A stretch of DNA of 64,000 nt from Lichenicola sp964247755 (GCA_964247755.1 CAXTVX010000004.1:62001-126000), one strand, 5' to 3'; positions 7,899 to 16,856 are shown, numbered from the stretch's first letter. Made by a program: numbers and translations. The notes: generated by a model from the sequence alone, not told the origin.

Positions 7899-8650
7899 AT
7901 GGTTAAGCGCCTGGCCTTGTCGTGCTGCCTCCTGCTCGGCGTGTGGGCCAGTCCGACCTTTGCCCGGACGGACGCCATCCTGTTCTCCGGCAGCGCCACC
8001 GGGTCGTGGGACGCCTACTCCGGTGGGCCTGGCAACCCGTTCCCGCTGGCATCCTGCGCCGATGCCGACGCGGCGACGGGCAGCGGGGCACCGCTGCGGT
8101 TCGGGCTGTCCCTGTTCGCCCCGGCGCTGCTCGCCTTCGACGACGTCGGCAGCGACGCGCGCGCGGCGCCGGGTTCAGCGGGATCGGCGTCGGGCAGCCG
8201 TTCGACATCGGCCGCTTCACCTGTTCGGGCGACACGGTCCTGGCCGGAATAGGGCTGAACTCCGCGATGCTCGGGATCGAGCTCGCCCTGAACCTGCCGG
8301 GAAGCACGGCATCCCGGACCGGGGACTGCAGCCTCGACGTCGCGATCCGTTCGGCGCCCGGCGCCGACGGCATCCCGTTCCTCGACACCGAGATTGTCGG
8401 CGTTTCCGGCGGCACGGCGGATGCCTTCAGCGTCGGCGGCATCGCCCACACCCTGTCGCTGCCCGGATTCTCGTTCGACGACGGCCGGGACGTGACGACG
8501 CAGCTCCCGTCCCGGGGTGCCGCGACGGTGACGGCGAACCTTTACGCCGTGATCACCCCGGTTCTCGCAGTCGCGGCGCCCGAGCCGGGATCGCTGACGC
8601 TGCCCGGCCTGGAGTTCGGGTTCGGCCTGATCCGGTGGCGTCGATCCTGA
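7899..8650 (+). pseudogene. PEP-CTERM surface protein (choice-of-anchor K-like) interrupted by a frameshift
   Basis: The ATG at 7899 has a strong GGGAGG site. The signal peptide MVKRLALSCCLLLGVWAS is followed by about 85 residues in frame 1. Homology-like text then jumps to another frame (GFSGIGVGQPFDIGRFTCSG), typical of choice-of-anchor K domains, and ends in the sorting signal APEPGSLTLPGLEFGFGLIRWRRS. The switch falls at five CG repeats (8156-8165). Removing one CG unit restores a single frame reading DVGSDARGAGFSGIGVG. The product would be exported, cut at PEP by XrtA and retained with the exopolysaccharide. Either the gene is off by repeat slippage, or this is a true pseudogene or a base-calling error. 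It heads the operon after the sigma-54 promoter. Confidence 0.75.
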
Positions 8651-10494
8651 GCCGCGTCGCCAGGCCGGCCGGATCGCGGGCAGCCTTGCTGATCCGGTGC
8701 GCCTGCCTGGCGTATCCCGCGCTGCTGTGCGCTGCACCGGTCCGGGCCGCATCCGCAAGCTGGGACCGCTTCACCGCGATCCTGTGGCAGGACGACCTGC
8801 AACCAGCGGCGCTGCGGGCGCTGCCGGCCATCGGCATCACCGGGGCGCGGGTGTTCGGCCAGCGCAGGGGGCGGGTCGATGGTGCGGCGCTGGCGGCTGA
8901 ACTCGACCGGGTGCGCCACGCCGGCCTCGACCCGATGGTGGAGAACATCGCCACCGACTACTACGCCGCCTATCACCGCTGGCAGCCGGACCGGCCGGTC
9001 GACGCCGCCTTCCAGGGGCTGGTGGCGCGCGCCCGGCAGGGTCGCGATCCGTCGCTGTGGCTGCGCCATCCGAGCCTCGGCGACGCCGACGCGCTCCAGA
9101 CGATCGAGCGCCGGCTGGCGGTCCACGCCCTGACGGCGCGGCACCGGCCGGCGCTCTACCTGTCGCTGGGCGACGAGACCGGCATCGCCGACCTGTCGGC
9201 GGCATGGGACTTCGACGAGACCGGCAGCATGGTGCGCGCATGGCGGCGCGTGCTGCGTGCCCGCTACGGCAGCGTGTCCCGGCTCGACCGCGCCTGGCAC
9301 GGCCGGTTCCGCCGCTGGTCGGAGGTTCAACCGACGCGGACCGACCAGGCGCTGGACGGCACCGCTCCGGTGGCGGCCTGGCTGGACTACAAGGACTGGA
9401 TGGACGCCCGGTTCGCCGGTGCGTTGCGGGCCGGCACCGCGGCGATCCACCGCGTCGATCCGGGCGCGCGTGCGGGGATCGAGGGCGTGCAGGTGCCGGG
9501 CTGGGGCGGCTACGACTACCCGCGCCTGTCGCGGGCGGTGGACGTGATCGAGGACGGGTCGGTCGGCTACGGGTTCTCGATCCTGCAGGCGTTCCATCCG
9601 GGGCTGGTGCTGCTGACCACGGCGCAGGGCGGGCCGGAGGACGCGCACCGGCTGTGGCGCGCGCTGCTGCTGGGCGGGCGCGGCGTGGTGGTCTGGGACC
9701 CGGACGGCAAGGTCGTGCACGCGGACGGCAGCACCGGGCCGCGCGGCGCGGCGCTCGGACCGGTGCTGGCAGGGCTGCGCGGACCCCTCGGCACGAAGCT
9801 GCTGCACGCGCGACCGGAGCACGATGCGATCGGGGTGCTCTACAGCCAGGCGTCGTTCCGAATGCGCTGGCTGCTGGACCGGCGCCGCGACCGGTCACGC
9901 GGACTGGACTGGACGCAGCGCAGCAACGACCAGGATCTCGCCGACAGCCCGTGGCGCCGGTCGATGGAGGATGCCGCCGGCGCGCTCGCCCATCTCGGGC
10001 GGACGCCGCACTGGATCGATGCGGACGCGCTGACCGGGGCCCGGTTGGCCGGGCTGCACGCCGTCCTGCTGCCGCAGACGGTCGTGCTGGACGACCGCGC
10101 GGTGGCACTGCTGCGTCGCTTCGCAGCCAAGGGCGGGAGGCTGGTCGCCGAGGGCGAGCCGGGCCTGTTCGACGCCGCCGGCCGGGCGCGGCAGCGGCCG
10201 CCGCTCGACCGGATGACTCGCCTCGTCGCAGCGCTGGACGCGGCGGCGTTGCGCCCGCTGTTGCCGGCGAGCCTCGCGGTGCTGGCGACGACGGACGGAC
10301 GACCGCGCTCCGACGTGAGCGTGTTCCGCTACGATGGCGGGCGGATCGTGGCGATCCAGACGGATCGCGACGGGCCGCCGGACGAGGCGGTGCTGGACCT
10401 GTCCACGCTGTGCCGCCGGATCCCGCTCGATCCCGTGGTCCCGACCGTGCTGGCGCTGCCGGGCGACGCCGCGCGGCCGCACGCACAGGGATGA
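8635..10494 (+). CDS. Secreted glycoside-hydrolase-like protein (GH42/beta-galactosidase-like)
   Basis: 619 residues from the GTG at 8635, overlapping the preceding gene by 16 bases. A signal peptide (ALLIRCACLAYPALLCAAPVRAA) precedes a TIM-barrel-like region. The motif LSLGDETGIADLSAAWDFDE, then RARYGSVSRLDRAWHGRFRRW, resembles the active-site region of GH42 beta-galactosidases, with Asp-Glu where the usual Asn-Glu acid/base pair is expected. The C-terminal part resembles the trimerisation domain (LLPQTVVLDDRAVALLRRFAAKGGRLVAEGEPGLFD, split over 10070-10170). It may trim the polysaccharide or a surface glycan; activity is not proven because the acid/base motif is altered. Confidence 0.65.
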   Translation: MASILSRVARPAGSRAALLIRCACLAYPALLCAAPVRAASASWDRFTAILWQDDLQPAALRALPAIGITGARVFGQRRGRVDGAALAAELDRVRHAGLDPMVENIATDYYAAYHRWQPDRPVDAAFQGLVARARQGRDPSLWLRHPSLGDADALQTIERRLAVHALTARHRPALYLSLGDETGIADLSAAWDFDETGSMVRAWRRVLRARYGSVSRLDRAWHGRFRRWSEVQPTRTDQALDGTAPVAAWLDYKDWMDARFAGALRAGTAAIHRVDPGARAGIEGVQVPGWGGYDYPRLSRAVDVIEDGSVGYGFSILQAFHPGLVLLTTAQGGPEDAHRLWRALLLGGRGVVVWDPDGKVVHADGSTGPRGAALGPVLAGLRGPLGTKLLHARPEHDAIGVLYSQASFRMRWLLDRRRDRSRGLDWTQRSNDQDLADSPWRRSMEDAAGALAHLGRTPHWIDADALTGARLAGLHAVLLPQTVVLDDRAVALLRRFAAKGGRLVAEGEPGLFDAAGRARQRPPLDRMTRLVAALDAAALRPLLPASLAVLATTDGRPRSDVSVFRYDGGRIVAIQTDRDGPPDEAVLDLSTLCRRIPLDPVVPTVLALPGDAARPHAQG

Positions 10495-10525
10495 TGCGCT
10501 GAACCGGAGCAACCTGGAGGTTGTC

Positions 10526-13500
10526 ATGCACAGGGCTGGTTGGAGACCGACAGGGGCGAAGGCGGCGGGGCCCGGGCGGAACGAGCCCTGTCCCTGCGGG
10601 AGCGGGATCAAGTACAAGCACTGCTGTGCCGCCGCGGGGGTGAAACCACAGCCGAAGGCGGGTCAGGTCGAGCCGTCGCCTGCGGCTGCCGGACTGGACC
10701 AGATCCGGACGCTGCGCGACGCCGGCCGGCTGCTCGAGGCCGGTCGGCTGGCGCAGCAGCACCTCGCCGCAACCGGACCGGACGCCGCCGCCTGTGCGGA
10801 GCTCGGTCTGGTACACCTCCATGCCGGCCGATCCGCCGAGGCGCTGGGCTTTCTCGCACGGGCCGCGCGTCTGGCACCGGCGGAGGCATGCCACCACTAC
10901 TGGTGCGGGATCGCACTCGAAACGCTGGGCCGGGACGCGGAAGCGATGACGGCGTTCCGTACCGCCATCCGCTGCGATGCGGATCATGTCGATGCGCTTG
11001 AGCGGCTTGGCAACCTGTTGCGCGTGCACGAACGACAGCAGGGCGCACGCGACTGCTTCGCACGTGCGGCGGCGGTCGCCCCGGACACGGCCAAGGGCCG
11101 CATGAACCGGGTGAAGGCCATGCAGGAGGACGGGCAGCGTGCCGAGACCGAGGCCGTGCTTCGCGACACGGTCGCGCTGTTTCCCGACCATTGCGAAGCC
11201 AGGCGCGCCCTGGCTTCGGTGTTGCGCGAGCAGGGCCGGTTCGACGAGGCGCTCCCGCTGCTGGAAGCGGCGACCGCCGGGATCCCGGCGGAAGCGGCGG
11301 CGGCGTATTTCGACCTGGTCAGCAGCAAGAAGGTGGTGCCGGACGACCTGCCGATGATCGAGCAGATGCTGGCCCTGCTCGCCTACCGGCCGCTGCCGGA
11401 GATCGCCCGGCAATGGGTGCATTTCGGCCTCGGCAAGGCGTATGACGATCTCGACCGGCCTGCCGAGGCGATGCAACAGTTCGAGGCAGGCAATGCGCTG
11501 GTGGCGCAACGACGGCCGTTCGACCGGTCGCGCTTCGGCGCCTCCGTGCATCGCGTCATCGCAAGCACCGACCGGGCCTTCTTCGACGAGCACCGCGACG
11601 CCGGATCGTCGTCCGGGCTGCCGGTGCTGGTGCTCGGCATGCCGCGATCCGGGACCACGCTGGTCGAGCAGATCCTGTCCAGCCATCGCCACGTCGCCGC
11701 CGGCGACGAGCTGCCGTTCTGGAACCGCGCCGCGGAAGGCATCGCCCGGGACGGCGAGGCGCTGACGCCGGCCCGCCTGCACACGCTCGCCCACGACTAT
11801 GAAACGCTGCTGCGTGGCGTCGACGCCGACGCCTTGCGCGTCACCGACAAGACGCCCGGCAATTTCCTGTGGCTCGGCCTGTTCCACCTGGCGTTCCCGC
11901 ACGGCCGGATCATCCACTGCCGGCGGCATCCGGTGGATACCTGCCTGTCGAACTACTTCACCAACTTCATGGCGCCGATGGCCTACACCTACGACAAGGG
12001 CCATCTCGCCTTCTACTACAGGACCTACCGCCGCCTGATGGAGCACTGGCAGGCCGTGCTGCCGCGGGAGGTGTTCCACTGCGTTGACTACGAGGAGCTG
12101 GTCGCGGATCCGGAGACGGTGACGCGGCGGATGATCGAGTTCCTCGGCCTGGAGTGGGACGAGGCCTGCCTGCGCCCGGAGCGGAACCGGCGTGTGATCC
12201 GCACGGCGAGCCAATGGCAGGTACGGCAGCCGACCCATCGCGGCTCGGTCGCGCGCTGGCGCCGTTACGAGCCCTGGCTCGGCGAGCTGCGCACGCTGCT
12301 TCCCGGGGGCGAGCCCGCCCCGGCCGTGCATCCGCAATCCGACAACCCGGCGCTGCCGCGCGCGCGCCGCCTCCGCGAGGCCGGCCGCCTGGACGAGGCG
12401 ATCGACTGCATGCAGCAGGCGGTGCGCCGCAGCCCCCACGATCCAATGCTGCTGAACGAGCTCGGCACCCTGCATCTTGCGGCTGATCGGATCGCGGAAG
12501 CGGTCGACTGCCTCGAGCGCGCGATCGGGCTCGAGCCCGACTTCGCGGTCGCCCACTACAACCACAGCGCGGCACTGGAACGACAGGGCCAGCCGGCAGC
12601 GGCGATCGCATCGCTGCGCCGGGCGCTGGCGGCAGCGCCGGAGCTCGGCGCCGCCCATAGCCGGCTCGGCAACCTGCTGCAGGCGCAGGGCGCGCACGCG
12701 GACGCGCTGGACTGCTTCCGCCGGGCACGCAGCCTGCTGCCGCGCCCGGCCGACCAGCGTCTGGAGGAAGCGAAGCTGCTGCGTGCGGAAGGCTCGGCCG
12801 ATACCGAGAACAGGCTGCGCGAGGTGGTGTCGCTCGATCCGGAGAATGCGATGGCGCACGCCATGCTGGGTGACCTGCTCGGCGAGTGCGGCCGCTTCGA
12901 CGAGGCGGTGCTGCATCTGCAGCAGGCCATCGCGTGCGATCCGGACCGCGTCGGCGCCCTGTTCAACATCGTCCTGTTCAAGCGCCTCCGCGAAGAGGAC
13001 CGGCCCATGCTGGCGCGGATGGAAGCGATGCTCGAACAGCCCGGCCGGTCCGAGCATGACCGCACCCTGCTGCATTTCGCCCTGGCCAAGGCCCATGACG
13101 ATCTCGGCGAGCCGGCGCAGGCGATGGCCCACCTGGAGCCGGCCAACGCGGCCGAGCATCGCGGGACCAGCTTCGATCGCGACGCGATGGCAGCCCGGGT
13201 CGACGCGCTGATCGCCGGCGATCCACCCGGCAACGTCGCCACGCTGGCCTCCGGCCTGTCCTCCGAGCGTCCGGTCCTCATCCTGGGCATGCCGCGGTCC
13301 GGAACCACGCTGGTCGAGCAGATCCTGTCGGCGCATCCGGCGGTCGCGGCGGGCGGTGAGCTTACCTTCTGGACCGACCGGGCAGACGGCGGCATGGCCG
13401 GAACCGCCGCTGCGGTCGCGGCGGCGGCTTGCGACTACCTGGCGATGCTGGCACGGATCTCGCCGGACGCGCTCCGCGTGACCGACAAGAACCCGTTCAA

Positions 13501-13969
13501 CTTCCTGACCATCGGGCTTGTGCGGGCGGCCCTGCCGCAGGCGCGGTTTATCCATTGCCGGCGCGACCCGGTCGATACCTGCCTGTCGATCTTCTTCACG
13601 CGCTTCGCGACGCCGCAGCACTTCGCCTACCACCGCGACGACCTGGTGTTCTTCTACCGCCAGTACCGACGGCTGATGCGGCATTGGCGTGCGGTGCTGC
13701 CGGCGGACCAGCTGCTGGAGGTCGATTACGAAGCGCTGACTGCGGAGCTGGACGCGCAGGCGAGGCGGATGGTGGCGTTCTGCGGGCTGGACTGGGATCA
13801 GGCCTGCCTTGCGCCGGAGCGCAACGCGCGGCCGATACGCACCGCCAGCGTGTGGCAGGCACGCCAGGCGATCCATCGCGACTCGGTCGCGCGCTGGCGT
13901 CGCTACGAGCCCTGGCTGGGCACGTTGCGGGCGCTGCACGACGACGCGGATGGTGGGCGGGCGGCATGA
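10526..13969 (+). CDS. SEC-C / TPR / tandem sulfotransferase fusion
   Basis: 1147 residues; GGAGG lies five bases before the ATG. Residues about 20-36 form a zinc-binding SEC-C motif (NEPCPCGSGIKYKHCC). Two copies of a TPR array plus sulfotransferase domain follow. Each copy has a PAPS 5'-phosphosulfate loop GMPRSGTTLVEQILS (near residues 371 and 921) and a 3'-phosphate motif (CRRHPVDTCLSNYF; CRRDPVDTCLSIFF). Both end with the repeated phrase RGSVARWRRYEPWLG or RDSVARWRRYEPWLG, so the gene arose by internal duplication. TPR-sulfotransferases usually have a single catalytic unit. No signal peptide is seen, so it is probably cytoplasmic, acting before export on sugar or protein. It is coupled to the next gene by ATGA. 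Confidence 0.88.
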   Translation: MHRAGWRPTGAKAAGPGRNEPCPCGSGIKYKHCCAAAGVKPQPKAGQVEPSPAAAGLDQIRTLRDAGRLLEAGRLAQQHLAATGPDAAACAELGLVHLHAGRSAEALGFLARAARLAPAEACHHYWCGIALETLGRDAEAMTAFRTAIRCDADHVDALERLGNLLRVHERQQGARDCFARAAAVAPDTAKGRMNRVKAMQEDGQRAETEAVLRDTVALFPDHCEARRALASVLREQGRFDEALPLLEAATAGIPAEAAAAYFDLVSSKKVVPDDLPMIEQMLALLAYRPLPEIARQWVHFGLGKAYDDLDRPAEAMQQFEAGNALVAQRRPFDRSRFGASVHRVIASTDRAFFDEHRDAGSSSGLPVLVLGMPRSGTTLVEQILSSHRHVAAGDELPFWNRAAEGIARDGEALTPARLHTLAHDYETLLRGVDADALRVTDKTPGNFLWLGLFHLAFPHGRIIHCRRHPVDTCLSNYFTNFMAPMAYTYDKGHLAFYYRTYRRLMEHWQAVLPREVFHCVDYEELVADPETVTRRMIEFLGLEWDEACLRPERNRRVIRTASQWQVRQPTHRGSVARWRRYEPWLGELRTLLPGGEPAPAVHPQSDNPALPRARRLREAGRLDEAIDCMQQAVRRSPHDPMLLNELGTLHLAADRIAEAVDCLERAIGLEPDFAVAHYNHSAALERQGQPAAAIASLRRALAAAPELGAAHSRLGNLLQAQGAHADALDCFRRARSLLPRPADQRLEEAKLLRAEGSADTENRLREVVSLDPENAMAHAMLGDLLGECGRFDEAVLHLQQAIACDPDRVGALFNIVLFKRLREEDRPMLARMEAMLEQPGRSEHDRTLLHFALAKAHDDLGEPAQAMAHLEPANAAEHRGTSFDRDAMAARVDALIAGDPPGNVATLASGLSSERPVLILGMPRSGTTLVEQILSAHPAVAAGGELTFWTDRADGGMAGTAAAVAAAACDYLAMLARISPDALRVTDKNPFNFLTIGLVRAALPQARFIHCRRDPVDTCLSIFFTRFATPQHFAYHRDDLVFFYRQYRRLMRHWRAVLPADQLLEVDYEALTAELDAQARRMVAFCGLDWDQACLAPERNARPIRTASVWQARQAIHRDSVARWRRYEPWLGTLRALHDDADGGRAA

Positions 13970-14568
13970 TCCGGCCGATCCGCACCGCGAGCGACGCCTG
14001 GCTGGCGCGTCATCGCGGCACCCACGCACGCCATCCCGAGTTCGGCACCCATCGCCACCCGTATCTCGTGAACATCGTTCATGCGGCCGCGGAGGCGGCG
14101 ACCGGCGACGAGAAGCCGAGCCTGCTGGATTACGGATGCGGCAAGGGCGTGTTCCTGCGCGAGATGGAGCGGTCGGGCCGGTTCCGCTTCGCGCGCGGCT
14201 TCGACCCGGCACGCCCGGCCTTCCAGACGCGACCATCGCAGCGCTACGACATCGTGCTGTGCCTGGATGTCCTCGACCAGGTGGAAACCGAGTTCGTCGA
14301 TGCTGTGATCGCTGACGTCGCGCAGCTTACCGCGGGCACCGCGATCTTCGACGTCATCACGGTCCAGGTCGCGGCCCTGACGCATCTGGCGCCGCGTTCG
14401 GCCGCTGCTTGGTGCGACGCGATCAGCCGGCAGATGCGCATCCTGGACTGCACGATCCGGGGTGCCAGCGCCGAGGAACTCGAGAACGGCGCCTGTCCGG
14501 AGCGGGCGATCGTCGCAGCCGCGCCGCGACCCCCAGCCGGGCCGGGGCGGCTTAGTCCAGACCGATGA
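13966..14568 (+). CDS. Class I SAM-dependent methyltransferase (plus-strand copy)
   Basis: 200 residues. The SAM-binding motif I LLDYGCGKGVFL lies near residue 47, with the acidic GFDPAR and a later LCLDVLDQVE. The ATG overlaps the sulfotransferase stop (ATGA), so it is the last cistron of the plus-strand sigma-54 operon. Its last 17 bases overlap the end of a paralogous methyltransferase on the other strand, with which it shares DYGCGKG, the FQ(T/S)RP segment and (C)LDVLD. A role in methylating the polysaccharide or a sugar precursor fits the context but is inferred. Confidence 0.8.
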   Translation: MIRPIRTASDAWLARHRGTHARHPEFGTHRHPYLVNIVHAAAEAATGDEKPSLLDYGCGKGVFLREMERSGRFRFARGFDPARPAFQTRPSQRYDIVLCLDVLDQVETEFVDAVIADVAQLTAGTAIFDVITVQVAALTHLAPRSAAAWCDAISRQMRILDCTIRGASAEELENGACPERAIVAAAPRPPAGPGRLSPDR

Positions 14569-15199
14569 CGGCCGCAGCCAGCGCGCTGTCGAACGGCACG
14601 GCCAGGATCAGCACGCGCTCGAAGCCGTCCATCCCGGCGAACTCGACTCGCGTGGCGAGCACCTTCAGGTGCTGCCGTACCAGCGCGCTCCAGTAGAACG
14701 GCGGATGCGGCTGCAGCGTGCCGCCTGCCCGGGGCCGGGTCAGGCAGTCCAGCAGGACCGCGCCGCCGGTCAAGACAGCCAGCTCCTCGAGCAGCTCCGC
14801 ACGGAACCGCGGTTCGACGACGTCCAGCACGTCCAGGCAGGTGACCAGGTCATGGTGCTGCGGCCTGGACTGGAACGTTTCGACCGCGGGATCGTAGCCG
14901 GAGATCCGGTCGAACAACCCGAACGGTGCGATCTGGTCGATGAAGGTGCCCTTGCCGCAGCCGTAGTCGAGCCAGTCGATCCCGGGACGGCCCGACACCT
15001 CGCGCAGGCGGCGCGCCAGCCGGACGAAGGTGTCCTGCAGGTAGAGGTGCCGGTGGCGGCCATAGCCGTCGGCCTGGGCATGGGCGTCGCGCTGCCGCCG
15101 CAGATGGGCGGCGGAAAAGGTGCGCGACGACCGGACGGCCGGGACGACGGGATCGGCGGACAGGGACGGCCCCGGGGCCGTCCCGTTCGCACGGGGCAC
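14552..15199 (-). CDS. Class I SAM-dependent methyltransferase (minus-strand copy)
   Basis: 215 residues starting at a GTG that shares its first base with the TAG of the upstream PEP-CTERM gene (TAGTG), so translation is coupled. Motif I is LDYGCGKGTFI, followed by GYDPAVETFQSRP and TCLDVLDVVEPRF. It is clearly paralogous to the methyltransferase on the opposite strand, whose 3' end it overlaps by 17 bases. It is the last gene of the minus-strand sigma-54 operon with two PEP-CTERM proteins. Substrate unknown; sugar O-methylation is a reasonable guess. Confidence 0.8.
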   Translation of the reverse strand: MPRANGTAPGPSLSADPVVPAVRSSRTFSAAHLRRQRDAHAQADGYGRHRHLYLQDTFVRLARRLREVSGRPGIDWLDYGCGKGTFIDQIAPFGLFDRISGYDPAVETFQSRPQHHDLVTCLDVLDVVEPRFRAELLEELAVLTGGAVLLDCLTRPRAGGTLQPHPPFYWSALVRQHLKVLATRVEFAGMDGFERVLILAVPFDSALAAAVIGLD

Positions 15200-16047
15200 T
15201 AGGCTTCCAGGGATCGGCCGTGTCGCCTGCGGGCAAGCGCCAGGCCGAACAGGCCGGCGCCGACCAGCGAGATGCTCATCGGCTCCGGCACCGTGGGTAC
15301 GGTCGGAGTAGGCGGAACAATGGTGCAGGAGGCACCAGTACAGATGATGCTGCCGCTGGCGAACAAGGTCACCGCCGGACCGCCGGCGCCGAACCGCTCC
15401 GCTACCTTATAGGTGGAGGAGACGCCTGCGGTTCCGGGCTCGGCAAAGGTGTTGTGGGTCTCGTCACCGTTCACCGCGAAGAAGCCGGGGATGCTGGCGC
15501 CGGTGGTGGTGGTCACGAAGCCGGAGGACGAGTAGATGGGCGTCGTGGTGCCGGCAGCGTCGGGCACATAGGCGTAGGCGTCGGGGTCGGTGGCGCCGGC
15601 GAGACCGAGGATGCCGCCGCCCGCATCAAAAAAGCTGGCGATCGAGGTGCTGTACTTCGAGAGGGTCGTTCCGCTCCCGACCGGGTTATCGCAGCCGCCG
15701 CAGCTGGATACGGAGGCGACGGCGAACGCGCTGTACTTGCTGTGGTTGAACATCCCCGCCGTCACCGCATTGACTGTCACGGCAGTGTAGGGGATCGAGA
15801 GCCCGCTGAGCGAGCTGGACAGCTCGCTGCTATCGTCGATGACCAGCACCGGCAGGGTCGAACCATCGCGGGTGTAGTTCAGTTCCGCATTCAGCGCGGT
15901 GCAGGCGCCGCCAGCATTTCCCGCGTCGCAATGGTAGTCGTTGTCGTGCCCGGTCAGGATGATGTCGCCCGCGCGCGCGGACGATAGCCAACCCGGGAAG
16001 CCGAGTGCCACTGCGCCGGCACCGGCAAGCAGCGTGTATCGCGTCAT
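15199..16047 (-). CDS. PEP-CTERM sorted surface protein
   Basis: 282 residues. The ATG at 16047 has a very strong AAGGAGGAGGG site. An N-terminal signal peptide (LLAGAGAVALGFPGWLSSARA) precedes a Ser/Thr/Gly-rich extracellular region with Cys residues (YHCDAGNAGGACTAL, SSCGGCDNPVG, IICTGASCTIV). The C-terminal sorting signal is VPEP followed by the hydrophobic SISLVGAGLFGLALARRRH. XrtA would cleave near PEP. It is the second gene of the minus-strand sigma-54 operon, coupled to the methyltransferase. The open frame continues upstream to 17196, but only this start gives a signal peptide. Confidence 0.88.
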   Translation of the reverse strand: MTRYTLLAGAGAVALGFPGWLSSARAGDIILTGHDNDYHCDAGNAGGACTALNAELNYTRDGSTLPVLVIDDSSELSSSLSGLSIPYTAVTVNAVTAGMFNHSKYSAFAVASVSSCGGCDNPVGSGTTLSKYSTSIASFFDAGGGILGLAGATDPDAYAYVPDAAGTTTPIYSSSGFVTTTTGASIPGFFAVNGDETHNTFAEPGTAGVSSTYKVAERFGAGGPAVTLFASGSIICTGASCTIVPPTPTVPTVPEPMSISLVGAGLFGLALARRRHGRSLEA

Positions 16048-16093
16048 TGATCCCTCCTCCTTTCGGTATCCTTCAAGTCTGATTATTGGCGGT

Positions 16094-16120
16094 CCTTCGT
16101 CCGGCCTAGCCGGACGAGGG
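16094..16120 (-). terminator. Hairpin between the two PEP-CTERM genes
   Basis: CCTTCGTCCGGC-CTA-type stem: positions 16094-16105 pair with 16109-16120 with one mismatch, around a very short loop. It lies in the 95-base gap between the two PEP-CTERM genes and lacks a T-run on either side. It may therefore be a partial attenuator or an mRNA-stabilising stem rather than a full terminator. Confidence 0.45.
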
Positions 16121-16142
16121 TTAGCAAGGCGGATGCTCCGGT

Positions 16143-16808
16143 TCAGGCCGAGCGGCGACGCAGCAGCAGGCCGAGCGCCAGCAGGCCGCTGCCGAGCAAG
16201 GCGATGGAGGCCGGCTCCGGAACCGAGGCGATGTCGATCGTGTCGTTGACGTCGGCATTGCCAAAGCCGGTGGTGATCACGTACTCCATCGTTTCGGAAT
16301 AGGGACTGGTCAGCGAGGGGGTCAGATCGGCGAAGGTAGCCGTGCCGATCTTGCTGAAGGTGCTGGTGGCGAGCAGGGTGCCGCCATACGCCACGTCCGA
16401 GGTGCTGATGTAGGTGCTTTCGACGACCGACTTCGCGGAGCCGTTGAAGACGTTGGAGGTGAACGCGCTCGTCAGGTCGATTGTGCCGAGCGGCGCCGTC
16501 AATCCGGTTTCGGTGACGTAGACGTCGATGGTTCCGCCGCTGAAATTGCTGAGGTCGATCGCTCCGCTGTCGAGGTTGGGCGGGGCCAGCCCGGGCGAGC
16601 CGAGCGCAGTGATCTCGTTGACCGAGAAGCTTCCATAGTTTCCGACGTAGGAAGCCGCGCCTGAACCGTTTGCGACGGTGTGGATGGCATCGCCGTTGAC
16701 GCCCGACTCCTGCAGGCCGATCTGGATCAGCGGCGAGGCGTGCGCTGCGGAGGCACAAAGCGCTGCGGACGCGAACAAGGCGGCGGTGGCGAGACGATGC
16801 TTGCGCAT
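16143..16808 (-). CDS. PEP-CTERM sorted surface protein
   Basis: 221 residues. The start has AAGGAG eight bases upstream. A signal peptide (LATAALFASAALCASAAHA) leads into a Ser/Thr/Asn/Gly-rich beta-type region, ending in the textbook PEP-CTERM tail VPEPASIALLGSGLLALGLLLRRRSA read in pieces (VPEP, hydrophobic helix, RRRS). It is the first gene after the perfect sigma-54 promoter at 16841-16856 and would be processed by the adjacent XrtA. Function beyond matrix or surface association is not visible. Confidence 0.9.
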   Translation of the reverse strand: MRKHRLATAALFASAALCASAAHASPLIQIGLQESGVNGDAIHTVANGSGAASYVGNYGSFSVNEITALGSPGLAPPNLDSGAIDLSNFSGGTIDVYVTETGLTAPLGTIDLTSAFTSNVFNGSAKSVVESTYISTSDVAYGGTLLATSTFSKIGTATFADLTPSLTSPYSETMEYVITTGFGNADVNDTIDIASVPEPASIALLGSGLLALGLLLRRRSA

Positions 16809-16840
16809 GATGAGAACTCCTTCGGCGGGCTCTACAGGGT

Positions 16841-16856
16841 AGCAAATGCCGTGCCA
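16841..16856 (-). promoter_or_regulatory. Sigma-54 (-24/-12) promoter of the PEP-CTERM pair
   Basis: On the minus strand TGGCACGGCATTTGCT matches TGGCACG-N4-TTGCW at every defined position. It lies 32 bases upstream of the ATG at 16808, leaving room for the -12 element, a start site and the AAGGAG site. Confidence 0.9.

Noticed and set aside
8837..14236. 1799-codon open frame on the minus strand
   Set aside because: It is antisense to the glycosidase-like and sulfotransferase genes, is rich in Arg/Pro/Gly/His and has no domain. Long shadow frames are expected in DNA of this GC content.
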